Shown in pieces: positions 25,737-33,180 of a DNA stretch of 33,180 bases. A program made the translations under genes and the position numbers. Every line of letters starts with the position of its first letter. Within the stretch, counting starts at the first letter, position 1. Source of the stretch: Bacteroidales bacterium (GTDB taxonomy: Bacteria > Bacteroidota > Bacteroidia > Bacteroidales > G3-4614); assembly GCA_017521245.1 (NCBI GenBank), contig JAFXDI010000028.1:1-33180 (forward strand), read 5' to 3'. The notes under the pieces were generated by a model, which was not told where the DNA came from, made no database searches, and saw only the letters and a program-made list of their open reading frames with translations.

Positions 25737-27158
25737 ATGAAACAGATAAAATATACAATCGTATCACTCATACTACTATTTGTAGCACTACCCCTCTCGG
25801 CGCAAACATTAGAGGAGGCAAAAAAGATGTATAAACAAGGCGAGTATGCACAATCCAAAGAGGTATTTCGTAAACAACTCAAGAGTCGTCCCAACGATGC
25901 ACAACTAAACCAGTGGTACGGAGTGTGTCTATACGAAACCGGCGAGGCAGAAAAAGCAGAGCCATATCTGCAAAAAGCAGCAAAAAAGAAGATACAAGAC
26001 TCGTTCCTATATTTAGGCAAGATAGCATTTGACAACTATAACTTTACACAAGCAAAAGAGTATTTTGAGCAATACATTGAGGCGTTAGAGAAAAACAAAG
26101 GCGAGGTAGCAAAAGGCGAGAAACTATATAAAAGAGCCGCACGATGCGAATCAATGCTGCGCCGAACAGAAAAAGTACAAATCATAGACTCGATAATAGT
26201 AGCAAAAGAAAGATTTTTGGATAGTTACAAACTGTCGCACGAATGTGGAACACTATCATACTTCTCTGATATATTTGGAGGCGAGGAGGAGGGAACACTC
26301 TACAAAAATCAACGCGATGACAAAGTGCTTTACTCAACCCCCACAGACAGCATCTATACAATAAAGATGCGTAATAGAATGAACGATGGCAACTGGAGCG
26401 AAGAGATAACCGTAGATGTAATGCCTGAAGTGGAGGGAAACAAAGCATATCCCTATCTTCTAAGTGACGGATTAACCCTCTATTTTGCTACCGACAACGA
26501 CTCATTATCGATAGGCGGATACGACATATTTGTAACACGCAAAAACCTGAATAGCGATGAATATCTCTCGCCGAGCAGCTTAGGAATGCCATTTAACTCA
26601 ACCGCCAACGACTATATGATGGTAATAGATGAGTACAACAATGTAGGATGGTTTGCAACAGAACGAAATCAACCGTCTGATAGCGTAGCCATATACATAT
26701 ATATACCCAACGAGGTAAAAGAGATATATACCCAACTCTCACTCGATTCAATAAAACCCTACGCACAAGTAGCCACAATATCACAAACATGGCTCGAGGG
26801 CGAAGAGCAGAACTATAAACAATTATTAAAACAAGTCTATACCGAGATAAAACCCATACAAAACAGAGAAGAAGCCGATTTTGAATTTATAATAATACCG
26901 GGAGTAACCTATACAAAATACACACAATTCAAAAATTCCAAAGCATTAGAACTCTACAAACTGGCCGAAGGAGTAGAACGCGAGATTGCCAATCAACAAA
27001 CACACCTTAAAGAGTTACGAGCAAAATATGCCAAAGCAACACCCTCGCAAAAAGAGGAACTCGCAGAGTCAATATTAAAGGCAGAAGATAATCTCAAAAC
27101 CCTCTATCCTCAACCAGAGCAATATCGCAATGCTGCTCGCCAAGAGGAGGTAAAGTAA
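25737..27158 (+). CDS. Periplasmic TPR and WD40-like (PD40) protein
   Basis: 473 residues. Signal peptide 1-22 (LLFVALPLSA). Residues 24-150 form TPR helices (AKKMYKQGEYAQSKEVFRK, YGVCLYETGEAEKAEPYLQKA and others). Residues about 215-330 look like PD40/TolB-type beta blades: LLSDGLTLYFATDND, GGYDIFVTRKNL and VIDEYNNVGWFATERN. The end is a charged helical tail. The TPR plus PD40 order recalls PorE and related Bacteroidetes envelope proteins, but the OmpA-like domain of PorE is absent. Probably periplasmic; function unknown. It follows the YcxB-like gene by seven bases. Confidence 0.8.
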   Translation: MKQIKYTIVSLILLFVALPLSAQTLEEAKKMYKQGEYAQSKEVFRKQLKSRPNDAQLNQWYGVCLYETGEAEKAEPYLQKAAKKKIQDSFLYLGKIAFDNYNFTQAKEYFEQYIEALEKNKGEVAKGEKLYKRAARCESMLRRTEKVQIIDSIIVAKERFLDSYKLSHECGTLSYFSDIFGGEEEGTLYKNQRDDKVLYSTPTDSIYTIKMRNRMNDGNWSEEITVDVMPEVEGNKAYPYLLSDGLTLYFATDNDSLSIGGYDIFVTRKNLNSDEYLSPSSLGMPFNSTANDYMMVIDEYNNVGWFATERNQPSDSVAIYIYIPNEVKEIYTQLSLDSIKPYAQVATISQTWLEGEEQNYKQLLKQVYTEIKPIQNREEADFEFIIIPGVTYTKYTQFKNSKALELYKLAEGVEREIANQQTHLKELRAKYAKATPSQKEELAESILKAEDNLKTLYPQPEQYRNAARQEEVK

Positions 27159-27188
27159 TCCATACAACATCTATATTAAAAAAAATAA

Positions 27189-27211
27189 CGGACAGAGAAT
27201 CACTCTGTCCG
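27189..27211 (-). terminator. lpxH terminator
   Basis: CGGACAGAG (27189-27197) pairs with CTCTGTCCG (27203-27211), loop AATCA. On the minus strand a run TTATTTTTTTT follows, so it ends the pepD-DUF59-lpxH transcript. Confidence 0.85.
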
Positions 27212-27275
27212 CAAAATATATTATCTCAAATTTTAAGCCTATTATTTAAAACAGCTCAAAAGCACCCCCTAAAAT

Positions 27276-28019
27276 CTAATTGAAGCACTTTAGAGAAATC
27301 TCGTTGCCGTCAAACTCAGCGTAAGAGAGGTGCGAAATCCAGTCGCCTATGAGAACAATCTCGCCACCGCTCGTAAGAGTACGGCTGAATAACAAGTGCT
27401 GATGACCAAAAACAAAGAAGTCAATCTTCTTATCCGATTTACAATTAAACTCCGTAGCCCACACCACAAGAGGATTATTCTCATCATTACCAAACTTAGG
27501 CGTTTCGCCACCAGCCTTTCTGCTGTTCGATGACCACCCATGGGCAAACGGAACACTCCAGCGAGGATGTATGGCAGAGTATAGTTTTTGACACACCTTG
27601 TTGCGGAATAACCAGCGAATAAACAAAAAACCAAACGAGCGTTTTCCTTCGCCATCGCCATGTCCCAAGTAAAAGCGTTTGCCACCTAATTCAGTAACAA
27701 TTGACTCTCTATGGAGAGTAATACCAAGTTCCGAAGGCAGATAATCAAAAATCCAAATATCGTGATTACCAATAAACCAATGCACCTCAACGCCACTATC
27801 GGTAAGTTCAGCAATCTTACCAAAGAAGCGAGTAAAACCGCGAGGCACAACGCAACGATACTCAAACCAATAGTCCAAAATATCGCCGAGCATATATATT
27901 GCCGAAGCCGACTCCTTAACCGAGTCTAACCACTCAACCACACGCATCTCCGTTTCGCGAGGCGATTTAAGCGTTTTAGCCCCCAGATGCAAATCCGATA
28001 TAAAATAAATTTTCTTCAT
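27276..28019 (-). CDS. lpxH: UDP-2,3-diacylglucosamine diphosphatase LpxH
   Basis: 247 residues. LpxH hydrolyses UDP-diacyl-GlcN to lipid X and UMP, a membrane-surface step of lipid A synthesis. The calcineurin-like metal motifs are all present: ISDLHLG (Asp9, His11), LGDILDYW, FIGNHDIW, GHGDGEG and FGHQHLLF. The middle helical lid (SFGFLFIRWLFRN) is typical of LpxH. It is the last gene of pepD, DUF59, lpxH with 77 bases after the DUF59 stop. It sits away from the lpxD-lpxA cluster. Confidence 0.94.
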   Translation of the reverse strand: MKKIYFISDLHLGAKTLKSPRETEMRVVEWLDSVKESASAIYMLGDILDYWFEYRCVVPRGFTRFFGKIAELTDSGVEVHWFIGNHDIWIFDYLPSELGITLHRESIVTELGGKRFYLGHGDGEGKRSFGFLFIRWLFRNKVCQKLYSAIHPRWSVPFAHGWSSNSRKAGGETPKFGNDENNPLVVWATEFNCKSDKKIDFFVFGHQHLLFSRTLTSGGEIVLIGDWISHLSYAEFDGNEISLKCFN

Positions 28020-28061
28020 TGTTAACTAATACCTTAGAGAACTTGTCAGGTCTTGGTTATA

Positions 28062-28088
28062 ATTAGTCCTATTAGCCCAATTAGTCTA
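28062..28088. repeat. 9-bp tandem array, copy 1
   Basis: Three units ATTAGTCCT, ATTAGCCCA, ATTAGTCTA between the DUF59 gene and lpxH. The same units in the same order occur at 30928-30954. Confidence 0.6.
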
Positions 28089-28096
28089 ACAACCAA

Positions 28097-28414
28097 TTAC
28101 AAGAAACCCAAATCAAGTTTAGCCTCTTCGCTCATCATATCTTTATTCCACTCAGGCTCAAACACAACCTGAAGGTCAACACTCTTAACCCCCTCAATAC
28201 CCTCAAGTTTCATTCTCACGTCCTCCAAAATAAATTCGGCGGCAGGGCAGTTAGGTGCAGTAAAAGTCATCTCAACCTTAAGATTATTCTCCTCGTCAAA
28301 ATCAATAAGGTAAATAAGTCCCAAGTCATAAATATTAACAGGAATCTCAGGATCATAAACGGTGCGAAGCATCTTCACAACCCTCTCCTCTAAAGTTGGC
28401 TCGTGATCTAACAT
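28097..28414 (-). CDS. DUF59 / MIP18-family Fe-S assembly factor
   Basis: 105 residues. Contains VYDPEIPVNIYDLGLIY (residues 19-35) and TAPNCPAAE with the conserved Cys, the two signatures of the MIP18/SufT/PaaD family, which supports loading of Fe-S clusters in the cytoplasm. The start overlaps nothing: pepD's stop codon ends one base away, so translation is probably coupled. No other suf genes are near. The exact client is unknown. Confidence 0.92.
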   Translation of the reverse strand: MLDHEPTLEERVVKMLRTVYDPEIPVNIYDLGLIYLIDFDEENNLKVEMTFTAPNCPAAEFILEDVRMKLEGIEGVKSVDLQVVFEPEWNKDMMSEEAKLDLGFL

Positions 28415-28415
28415 A

Positions 28416-29873
28416 CTATTTCTCCTCTGCTACCTTTTCAATAACTGCAACCAAATGTTTATAAAAGTTTGCTACCGCAGGAATATGCATCTTCTCATCA
28501 GGAGAGTGAACACCTCTAAGAGTAGGGCCAAACGAAACCATCTCCAAGTAAGGATATTTCTCCAAGAACAAACCGCACTCCAAGCCGGCGTGAATAGCCT
28601 TTATAGCAGGTTTCTCGCCAAACAGTTGCTCGTAAGTATCAACAGTAGTTTTTAAAATAGAAGAGTCCATTTTAGGTTTCCAACCGGGATAGCCCTCGCT
28701 ATGAGAAACAGAAGCACCGGCAAGAGTAAAGATACTCTCAACGCTGAAAGCAGTAGCATGTTTAGCCGACTCAACACTACTTCTCTGGCTGGTAGAGATA
28801 ACAAACTTATTTTCTCCGGGCATCTTCACCGAAGCAAGATTAGTCGAAGTCTCAACCAATCCCTCCAAGTCGCGGCTCATAGCCATAACCCCTTGCACAC
28901 AACCATTCAAAGCGTTAATAAGATTTTGAGCAGTAGTTTGCTCAATAACATCAGCAGGCTCGGTACTCTCCCAACGCATCTTAAAGTTATCATCAACCCC
29001 TTTAAGTTCGTTAGCCACCTCAGCAGCAAACATATTCAACGCAACAGTAATAGGCTCTTTATCCTCTTTCCTGACAGCCACCACAGCCGAAGCCTCGCGA
29101 GGAATAGCATTTCTCAAGTTACCACCCTCAAAACTAACCAAGCATAAAGGATTTTTACGCATCCACATCATCAAGAAACGAGAAAGAATCTTAATAGAGT
29201 TACCAAGACCTAAATGAATATCGCAACCAGAGTGACCGCCACGCAAACCCTCAACAAAAATCTTAATAAAGTGATAACCCTCTGGAGCCTTCACAGTAGA
29301 GTAGGGAAGAGTAGCAATAGTGTCAACGCCACCCGCACAGCCAACAAACACCTCGCCCTCATCCTCCGAGTCAAGGTTAAGAAGATATTTGCCCTTCATA
29401 AAGCCCTCTTTCAAAGCAAAAGCACCAGTCAAGCCGGTCTCCTCATCAACAGTAAAAAGAGCCTCTAACGGACCATGTTTAATATTCTCATCAATAAGAA
29501 TAGCCATAGCACCAGCCATGCCAATACCGTTGTCAGCACCAAGAGTAGTACCTTCGGCACGAACCCAATCGCCATCCACAACAGTTTTGATAGCATCAGT
29601 CTCAAAGTTAAAATCAACACCGCTATTCTTTTCACACACCATATCCATATGAGCCTGCATAGTAAGCACAGGAGCATTCTCGCAACCGGGAGTAGCAGGT
29701 ACGCTCATAAGAATATTACCAGTCTCATCCTCTTTAGCCTCAATATTATTTTTCGCAGCCCAATCCATTAAGTATTGGCGAATCTTCTCCTCCTTTTTTG
29801 AAGGGCGAGGCACTTGAGTAATCTCATTAAAAATAGTCCAAATAGCCTGAGGCTTTAAATCAGTAATCTTCAT
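28416..29873 (-). CDS. pepD: Aminoacyl-histidine dipeptidase PepD (M20)
   Basis: 485 residues, the usual length. Zinc-site blocks are AHMDMVCEK (His75, Asp77), GADNGIGMAG (bridging Asp114), TVDEETGLTGA (catalytic and ligand Glu144/145) and LNLDSEDEG (Asp168). A lid domain follows before the C-terminal catalytic half with HAGLECGLF and SFGPTLRGVHSPDE. It cleaves X-His and other dipeptides in the cytoplasm. It is the first gene of the pepD, DUF59, lpxH unit. Third codon positions are T/G-rich, unlike the A-ending plus-strand neighbours. Confidence 0.95.
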   Translation of the reverse strand: MKITDLKPQAIWTIFNEITQVPRPSKKEEKIRQYLMDWAAKNNIEAKEDETGNILMSVPATPGCENAPVLTMQAHMDMVCEKNSGVDFNFETDAIKTVVDGDWVRAEGTTLGADNGIGMAGAMAILIDENIKHGPLEALFTVDEETGLTGAFALKEGFMKGKYLLNLDSEDEGEVFVGCAGGVDTIATLPYSTVKAPEGYHFIKIFVEGLRGGHSGCDIHLGLGNSIKILSRFLMMWMRKNPLCLVSFEGGNLRNAIPREASAVVAVRKEDKEPITVALNMFAAEVANELKGVDDNFKMRWESTEPADVIEQTTAQNLINALNGCVQGVMAMSRDLEGLVETSTNLASVKMPGENKFVISTSQRSSVESAKHATAFSVESIFTLAGASVSHSEGYPGWKPKMDSSILKTTVDTYEQLFGEKPAIKAIHAGLECGLFLEKYPYLEMVSFGPTLRGVHSPDEKMHIPAVANFYKHLVAVIEKVAEEK

Positions 29874-29933
29874 AAATATTGTTTTTTAAATTATAATCAC
29901 ATATATAATAACATCTAATATGATTTATTTTGC

Positions 29934-29941
29934 TATATTTG
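29934..29941 (+). promoter_or_regulatory. Putative promoter of the 75-residue protein and skp-like gene, -7 box
   Basis: TATATTTG matches TAnnTTTG, with predicted start about 81 bases before the ATG at 30029. No clear -33 element. Confidence 0.4.
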
Positions 29942-30028
29942 CAACCGCATAAGCAATTAGGCTTATGCAATACCATTTAGAAAATACAATAACAAAATAA
30001 AAATATAGTTCACAAATATAATATAAAA

Positions 30029-30256
30029 ATGTGGTATATAGTATTGCTTTTTACATTTCTTCTCCTTATTTTTGCAATATTCGCAATGTCGGTAAAGATT
30101 TTGTTTAAAAAAGGAGGAAAATTTCCCAACGGACACATAGGTAAAAGCAAACATATGAAGGACCGAGGTATAACCTGTTCAGTATCAACCGATGCCAGAG
30201 ACCGGGCAAAAAAGAATCTTAACGATATAATATCAGAACAAAACAGAGAAAATTAA
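30029..30256 (+). CDS. Small single-pass membrane protein, hypothetical
   Basis: 75 residues: one membrane segment (about 3-22) followed by a basic cytoplasmic or periplasmic tail with KKGGKFPNGHIGKSKHMKDRG and a short Cys-containing stretch GITCSVSTDARDRAKKN. The pattern of a helix followed by a GKFPxxHxGxxxxMKxRGIxC block recalls a small Bacteroidales-wide family of unknown function; that is recollection. The start of the Skp-like gene is 26 bases after its stop, so they share a transcript. Confidence 0.75.
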   Translation: MWYIVLLFTFLLLIFAIFAMSVKILFKKGGKFPNGHIGKSKHMKDRGITCSVSTDARDRAKKNLNDIISEQNREN

Positions 30257-30282
30257 TAACAAAAAAATAATATAAAAAATTT

Positions 30283-30861
30283 ATGAAAAATTTCAAAACA
30301 CTATCAGTAGTAATAGCGGCACTATTATTAGCCGTATCATTTACACAATGTAAAAATGCCGATTGCAACGGAGGAGTAGCAATACCAAACGACAGCACAC
30401 AAACCAACGTATTAAAAATAGCATACGTTGACACCGATTCATTGTTAAGAAGCTACACCCTTGCACAAGAGTTAAATAACGAAATGTTGCAAATGCAAGA
30501 AACAATGAGAGCAAACATAAACGAGCGAACAAAAGCATTTGAAAAAGAGGTAGCAGAGTTCCAACGCAAAGCCGAAAACAATGCATTTCTAAGTCCCGAT
30601 AGAGCACAACAAGAGTCGCAACGATTAGCCAACGAGGAGCGTAAACTACAAGAGTACGCACAAAAACTTGATTTAGAGGCAATGCAAAGCACACAAAAAA
30701 TGCAAATCAGAGTAAACGACTCAATCCAAAACTACATCGATGAAGTATTAAGCAGCGCCTACGACATAGTATTAACACAAGTAGGAACATTGCATGTAAC
30801 CAAAAAAATGGATATTACCGAAGAGGTAATAAAAGGATTAAATGCACGTTACAAAAAATAA
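30283..30861 (+). CDS. OmpH/Skp-like periplasmic chaperone, probable lipoprotein
   Basis: 192 residues. The N-terminus is a signal ending SFTQC at Cys23; Gln just before the Cys is not the classic lipobox residue, so lipidation is likely but not certain. After a short linker, IAYVDTDSLLRSY begins a Skp-type domain, followed by about 100 residues of coiled coil (the Skp tentacles) and a C-terminal strand. Skp chaperones hold unfolded outer-membrane proteins in the periplasm. Ordinary Skp is soluble, so a membrane-bound form would be a variation. It ends at a strong terminator. Confidence 0.85.
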   Translation: MKNFKTLSVVIAALLLAVSFTQCKNADCNGGVAIPNDSTQTNVLKIAYVDTDSLLRSYTLAQELNNEMLQMQETMRANINERTKAFEKEVAEFQRKAENNAFLSPDRAQQESQRLANEERKLQEYAQKLDLEAMQSTQKMQIRVNDSIQNYIDEVLSSAYDIVLTQVGTLHVTKKMDITEEVIKGLNARYKK

Positions 30862-30885
30862 GAAGCAAAAAAAAATAAAACAAAG

Positions 30886-30918
30886 AAATGGTTGCCTTAT
30901 GGTAACCATTTTTTTTTA
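30886..30918 (+). terminator. Terminator of the skp-like gene
   Basis: AAATGGTTGCC (30886-30896) pairs with GGTAACCATTT (30901-30911), one wobble, loop TTAT, followed by a run of T residues. Confidence 0.9.
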
Positions 30919-30972
30919 ATTAGTCTAATTAGTCCAATTAGCCCAATTAGTCTAATTAGTCCAATAGCTCCA
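30919..30972. repeat. 9-bp tandem array, copy 2
   Basis: Five units of ATTAGTCTA/ATTAGTCCA/ATTAGCCCA (30919-30963) and a decayed sixth, ATAGCTCCA. It shares unit order with 28062-28088. Confidence 0.65.
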
Positions 30973-30979
30973 AAAATTA

Positions 30980-31014
30980 ATTCCTCATTCCTCATTCCTA
31001 ATTCCTAACTCCTA
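30980..31014. repeat. 7-bp tandem array
   Basis: Five units: ATTCCTC twice, ATTCCTA twice, then ACTCCTA. Same unit as at 6258-6278. Confidence 0.65.
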
Positions 31015-31083
31015 ATTGTGGCTTTCGCCATGTACTAATTGAAAAAAAACTCTTAAAAAATGTATATAATCAAAAAAAAGCAT

Positions 31084-31091
31084 TACCTTTG
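31084..31091 (+). promoter_or_regulatory. Putative promoter of the C10 peptidase gene, -7 box
   Basis: TACCTTTG matches TAnnTTTG; the predicted start leaves a leader of about 72 bases. No clear TTTG at -33. Confidence 0.45.
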
Positions 31092-31169
31092 TAGGTTGAA
31101 AATTAGAAGATTACTTAGAGGTAAATAGAAAAGAAGAAAAAATATAAACACTATACAAAAACACAAACT

Positions 31170-33180
31170 ATGAAAAAACAGACAGTATTAGGAGTATTAC
31201 TCCTTTTTGTGATGTTTTGCTTTAATGCCAAAGCGGAAGTAATAACCGTTGAAGGAGCAAGTGAAATAGCAAACGCATTCTTCACACAGAGTGCAAGGTC
31301 ACAAAAAACACAATTAAAAAGTGCAACACAGTTGGAGTATGCGTGGGATAGCAACTCTCTAACACAATCGGGCAGTTCAATGCTTAAGAGTGTAGAAGAA
31401 GATCCAACGTTTTATGTATTCAACAATCCCGATGGAGAGGGCTTCGTGATTGTATCGGGCGACAGCAATACCCGCAGTATCATCGGATACTCTTATGAGG
31501 GAAATGCACCTGCCGTAACCGATATACCCTTACCAATGCAAGACTACCTTTCAGGAATAGATGCAGAGGTAAAATATGCACGTGAGAATATAACATCAAC
31601 AGGCAATAATCTCAAAAATTACAATGAGAATATCGCTGGAACACCCATTGTTGAGATAGAAACAGCAAAATGGGGTCAAGGAGCACCATTTAATAATTTG
31701 TGTCCTGTTGTACAAGTATATGACTCTAATAGCAATATTATTGAGACATCAACATTAACAGGATGTGTTCCAACAGCATTTTCAATAGTAATGCGCTACC
31801 ACGAGTGGCCTATACAAGGAAAAGGATCTATTGTTGCTTCATGGACAGTAGATCAGTACAATGGGTATAATCCCACAAACTGTCCAGTGGTAACAATAGA
31901 TCACACTGCAACAACATATGATTGGGATAATATGCCCCTTGAGTACTCTGCTAATTGGACTCAAGAGAATATAACACAAGTTGCAACATTAATGCGAAAT
32001 GTAGGTTATGCCTTTGGTGTAACATATACACCGGGAAATACTTCTATTACAGATGGTGATCTTCCTGAAAAAATAAAGACATGTTTCGATTATACAATAG
32101 AAACTACCGTTTTGGGAAATTACAATGTTCCGGAAGCAATAAACGATATTTCTGAATGGAAAGAAAAATTAAAAAGAAGTCTTGATAATGATTGCCCAAT
32201 TCCATATGCTGCAAAAAATTCGGGAACAGGAGATTCTCGTCATATGTTTGTAGTTGACGGATATACCAACAATGACTATTTCCACTTTAATTTTGGATGG
32301 AAAGGTAATGGTAATGGATGGTTTACTATTGATGCAATAACTCCTTCAACAGGCGATAATTACTCGTGGACAGACTCAGGTTCAGAGCATAGAGCATATA
32401 TCAACTTTAAACCCAACAAGCAAGTAACAGTTTCAGTTGCAGCAGACCCTGATACAGCAGGCAGTGTAACAATTGATGGAGAGAGCGTAACATCAAAAGT
32501 GGTAGAAGCAGGCTCAACAGTTGAATTAGAGGCAACAGCAACAGGAACAGCACAATTTGTAGGTTGGTATAATGGAAACATATCATTAAGTAGCGAAAAT
32601 CCGTATTCTACAACCATTACAAGAGATGTAACCTATACAGCAAAGTTTTCTGATAACCCAATTGAATTATCCGTTGGTGCTGTGGCAGAGGATTTACTTT
32701 CTAATACAAATGCAAACAATAAAGTAGAACCAAGTGCAGCAACTGTATGTGTTGGCGATATAGTAAATCTAAAAGCCCAAGCAACAAGAGGATATAGATT
32801 CGATGGCTGGTATGCTCCAGTCTATAGTATGGACGCACCTATTAGTACCCAAGCGGAAACATCTATTACTATTATATCTGAATATGCTTCGGGAAATTAC
32901 TTGGCAATAGCAGGTAAATTTTCTCAACTCTCACCAATACAACCCACAGTAGTATCATCTAACTCCGATATGGGTTCTGCTTCGTATAGTATTACAGCAG
33001 GAACACAAGAGTTATATGCAGGAGAAGAAATAACACTTGTTGCAACTCCAAAATCAGGATATATGTTTACAGGTTGGAGTGATGGAACATCAACCATAAG
33101 CACAAGTAAAACATATACAGTAGCAGTTGAAGAGGGTAAAACATATACTGCAAACTTTGCATTATCAGGAGCTGATTATA
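31170..33180 (+). CDS. C10-family (streptopain-like) secreted peptidase with InlB-type repeats, partial at right edge
   Basis: 670 codons are visible from the ATG, open to the window edge. Signal peptide about 1-22 (GVLLLFVMFCFNAKA). Residues 23-130 resemble the Spi-type inhibitory propeptide with GFVIVSGDSNTRSIIGYS. The C10 catalytic domain follows: nucleophile Cys199 in LTGCVPTAFSIVMRYH, catalytic His358 in RHMFVVDGY, and the NFGWKGNGNGWFTID block with the conserved Trp. After about residue 410 come at least three beta-rich repeats of the divergent InlB/Flg_new type, marked by FVGWYNG, FDGWYAP and FTGWSDG and each ending near a YTAxF-type strand. A type IX sorting domain may lie beyond the edge. 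Probably secreted as an inactive zymogen; the substrate is unknown. Confidence 0.9.
   Translation, partial: MKKQTVLGVLLLFVMFCFNAKAEVITVEGASEIANAFFTQSARSQKTQLKSATQLEYAWDSNSLTQSGSSMLKSVEEDPTFYVFNNPDGEGFVIVSGDSNTRSIIGYSYEGNAPAVTDIPLPMQDYLSGIDAEVKYARENITSTGNNLKNYNENIAGTPIVEIETAKWGQGAPFNNLCPVVQVYDSNSNIIETSTLTGCVPTAFSIVMRYHEWPIQGKGSIVASWTVDQYNGYNPTNCPVVTIDHTATTYDWDNMPLEYSANWTQENITQVATLMRNVGYAFGVTYTPGNTSITDGDLPEKIKTCFDYTIETTVLGNYNVPEAINDISEWKEKLKRSLDNDCPIPYAAKNSGTGDSRHMFVVDGYTNNDYFHFNFGWKGNGNGWFTIDAITPSTGDNYSWTDSGSEHRAYINFKPNKQVTVSVAADPDTAGSVTIDGESVTSKVVEAGSTVELEATATGTAQFVGWYNGNISLSSENPYSTTITRDVTYTAKFSDNPIELSVGAVAEDLLSNTNANNKVEPSAATVCVGDIVNLKAQATRGYRFDGWYAPVYSMDAPISTQAETSITIISEYASGNYLAIAGKFSQLSPIQPTVVSSNSDMGSASYSITAGTQELYAGEEITLVATPKSGYMFTGWSDGTSTISTSKTYTVAVEEGKTYTANFALSGADY

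Larger units (their letters stand above)
30862..31169. other. 308-base spacer: terminator, two tandem arrays and a promoter
   Basis: No gene. From left to right it holds the skp-like terminator, a 9-bp array, a 7-bp array, a GCTTTCGCCAT element resembling GCTTCGCCAT near 12375, and the -7 box at 31084-31091. Confidence 0.6.

Noticed and set aside
28701..29652. Plus-strand open frames of up to 148 codons inside pepD
   Set aside because: They are antisense shadows of a conserved peptidase gene with all catalytic motifs, and encode low-complexity Ser/Asn/Thr-rich sequences.
30919..31014. CRISPR array
   Set aside because: Units are 7-9 bp and directly adjacent with no spacers, and no cas genes are in the window.

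Overview
The window is a piece of an AT-rich Bacteroidales (Bacteroidota) chromosome. The diagnostic features are a fused LpxC-FabZ protein, a soluble serine palmitoyltransferase, a DUF4301 protein, an M20 PepD dipeptidase, a C10-family secreted peptidase, and several promoters with the Bacteroides-type -7 box TAnnTTTG. No ribosomal RNA, tRNA, CRISPR array, prophage or complete insertion sequence was seen. Family or genus cannot be fixed from the sequence alone.

Layout. 0.1-6.2 kb (+): a secreted caspase/gingipain-fold protein with a C-terminal helical-repeat region, then rmuC, a MalY/PatB-type aminotransferase and mnmA. 6.3-9.9 kb (-): recA with its own promoter, a lipoprotein and a DUF4301 protein; a bidirectional terminator separates mnmA and recA. 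10.1-13.7 kb (+): a long RelA/SpoT homologue with a ruined hydrolase site, then a membrane-anchored metallophosphoesterase. 13.8-21.5 kb (-): a Na/phosphate symporter with its small membrane partner, a small secreted protein, ndk, a PRiA4-ORF3 (TnpR passenger) family protein, and the lipid A cluster lpxD, lpxC-fabZ, lpxA. 21.8-23.8 kb (+): a broken secreted-protein gene and spt. 23.9-25.1 kb (-): a DUF486 membrane protein and a TtcA-type tRNA thiolase. 25.3-27.2 kb (+): a two-gene unit (YcxB-like membrane protein, TPR/PD40 protein). 27.3-29.9 kb (-): pepD, a DUF59 Fe-S assembly protein and lpxH. 30.0-33.2 kb (+): a 75-residue membrane protein, a Skp-like protein, and a C10 peptidase with InlB-type repeats that runs off the right edge.

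Functionally the window is mostly housekeeping: envelope lipid synthesis (lpxD, lpxC-fabZ, lpxA, lpxH, spt), tRNA thiolation (mnmA, ttcA), DNA repair (recA, rmuC), nucleotide metabolism and signalling (ndk, relA), plus secreted peptidases at both ends.

No convincing new multi-gene system was found. The less ordinary material is in the spaces and gene ends: a dispersed ~53-bp repeat placed at stop codons, an 83-bp insertion-like block with an internal 67-bp inverted repeat and 11-bp flanking direct repeats, short 9-bp and 7-bp tandem arrays shared between distant spacers, a one-base frameshift removing the end of spt, a decayed secreted-protein gene, and the complete absence of TGA as a terminator in 26 intact genes.
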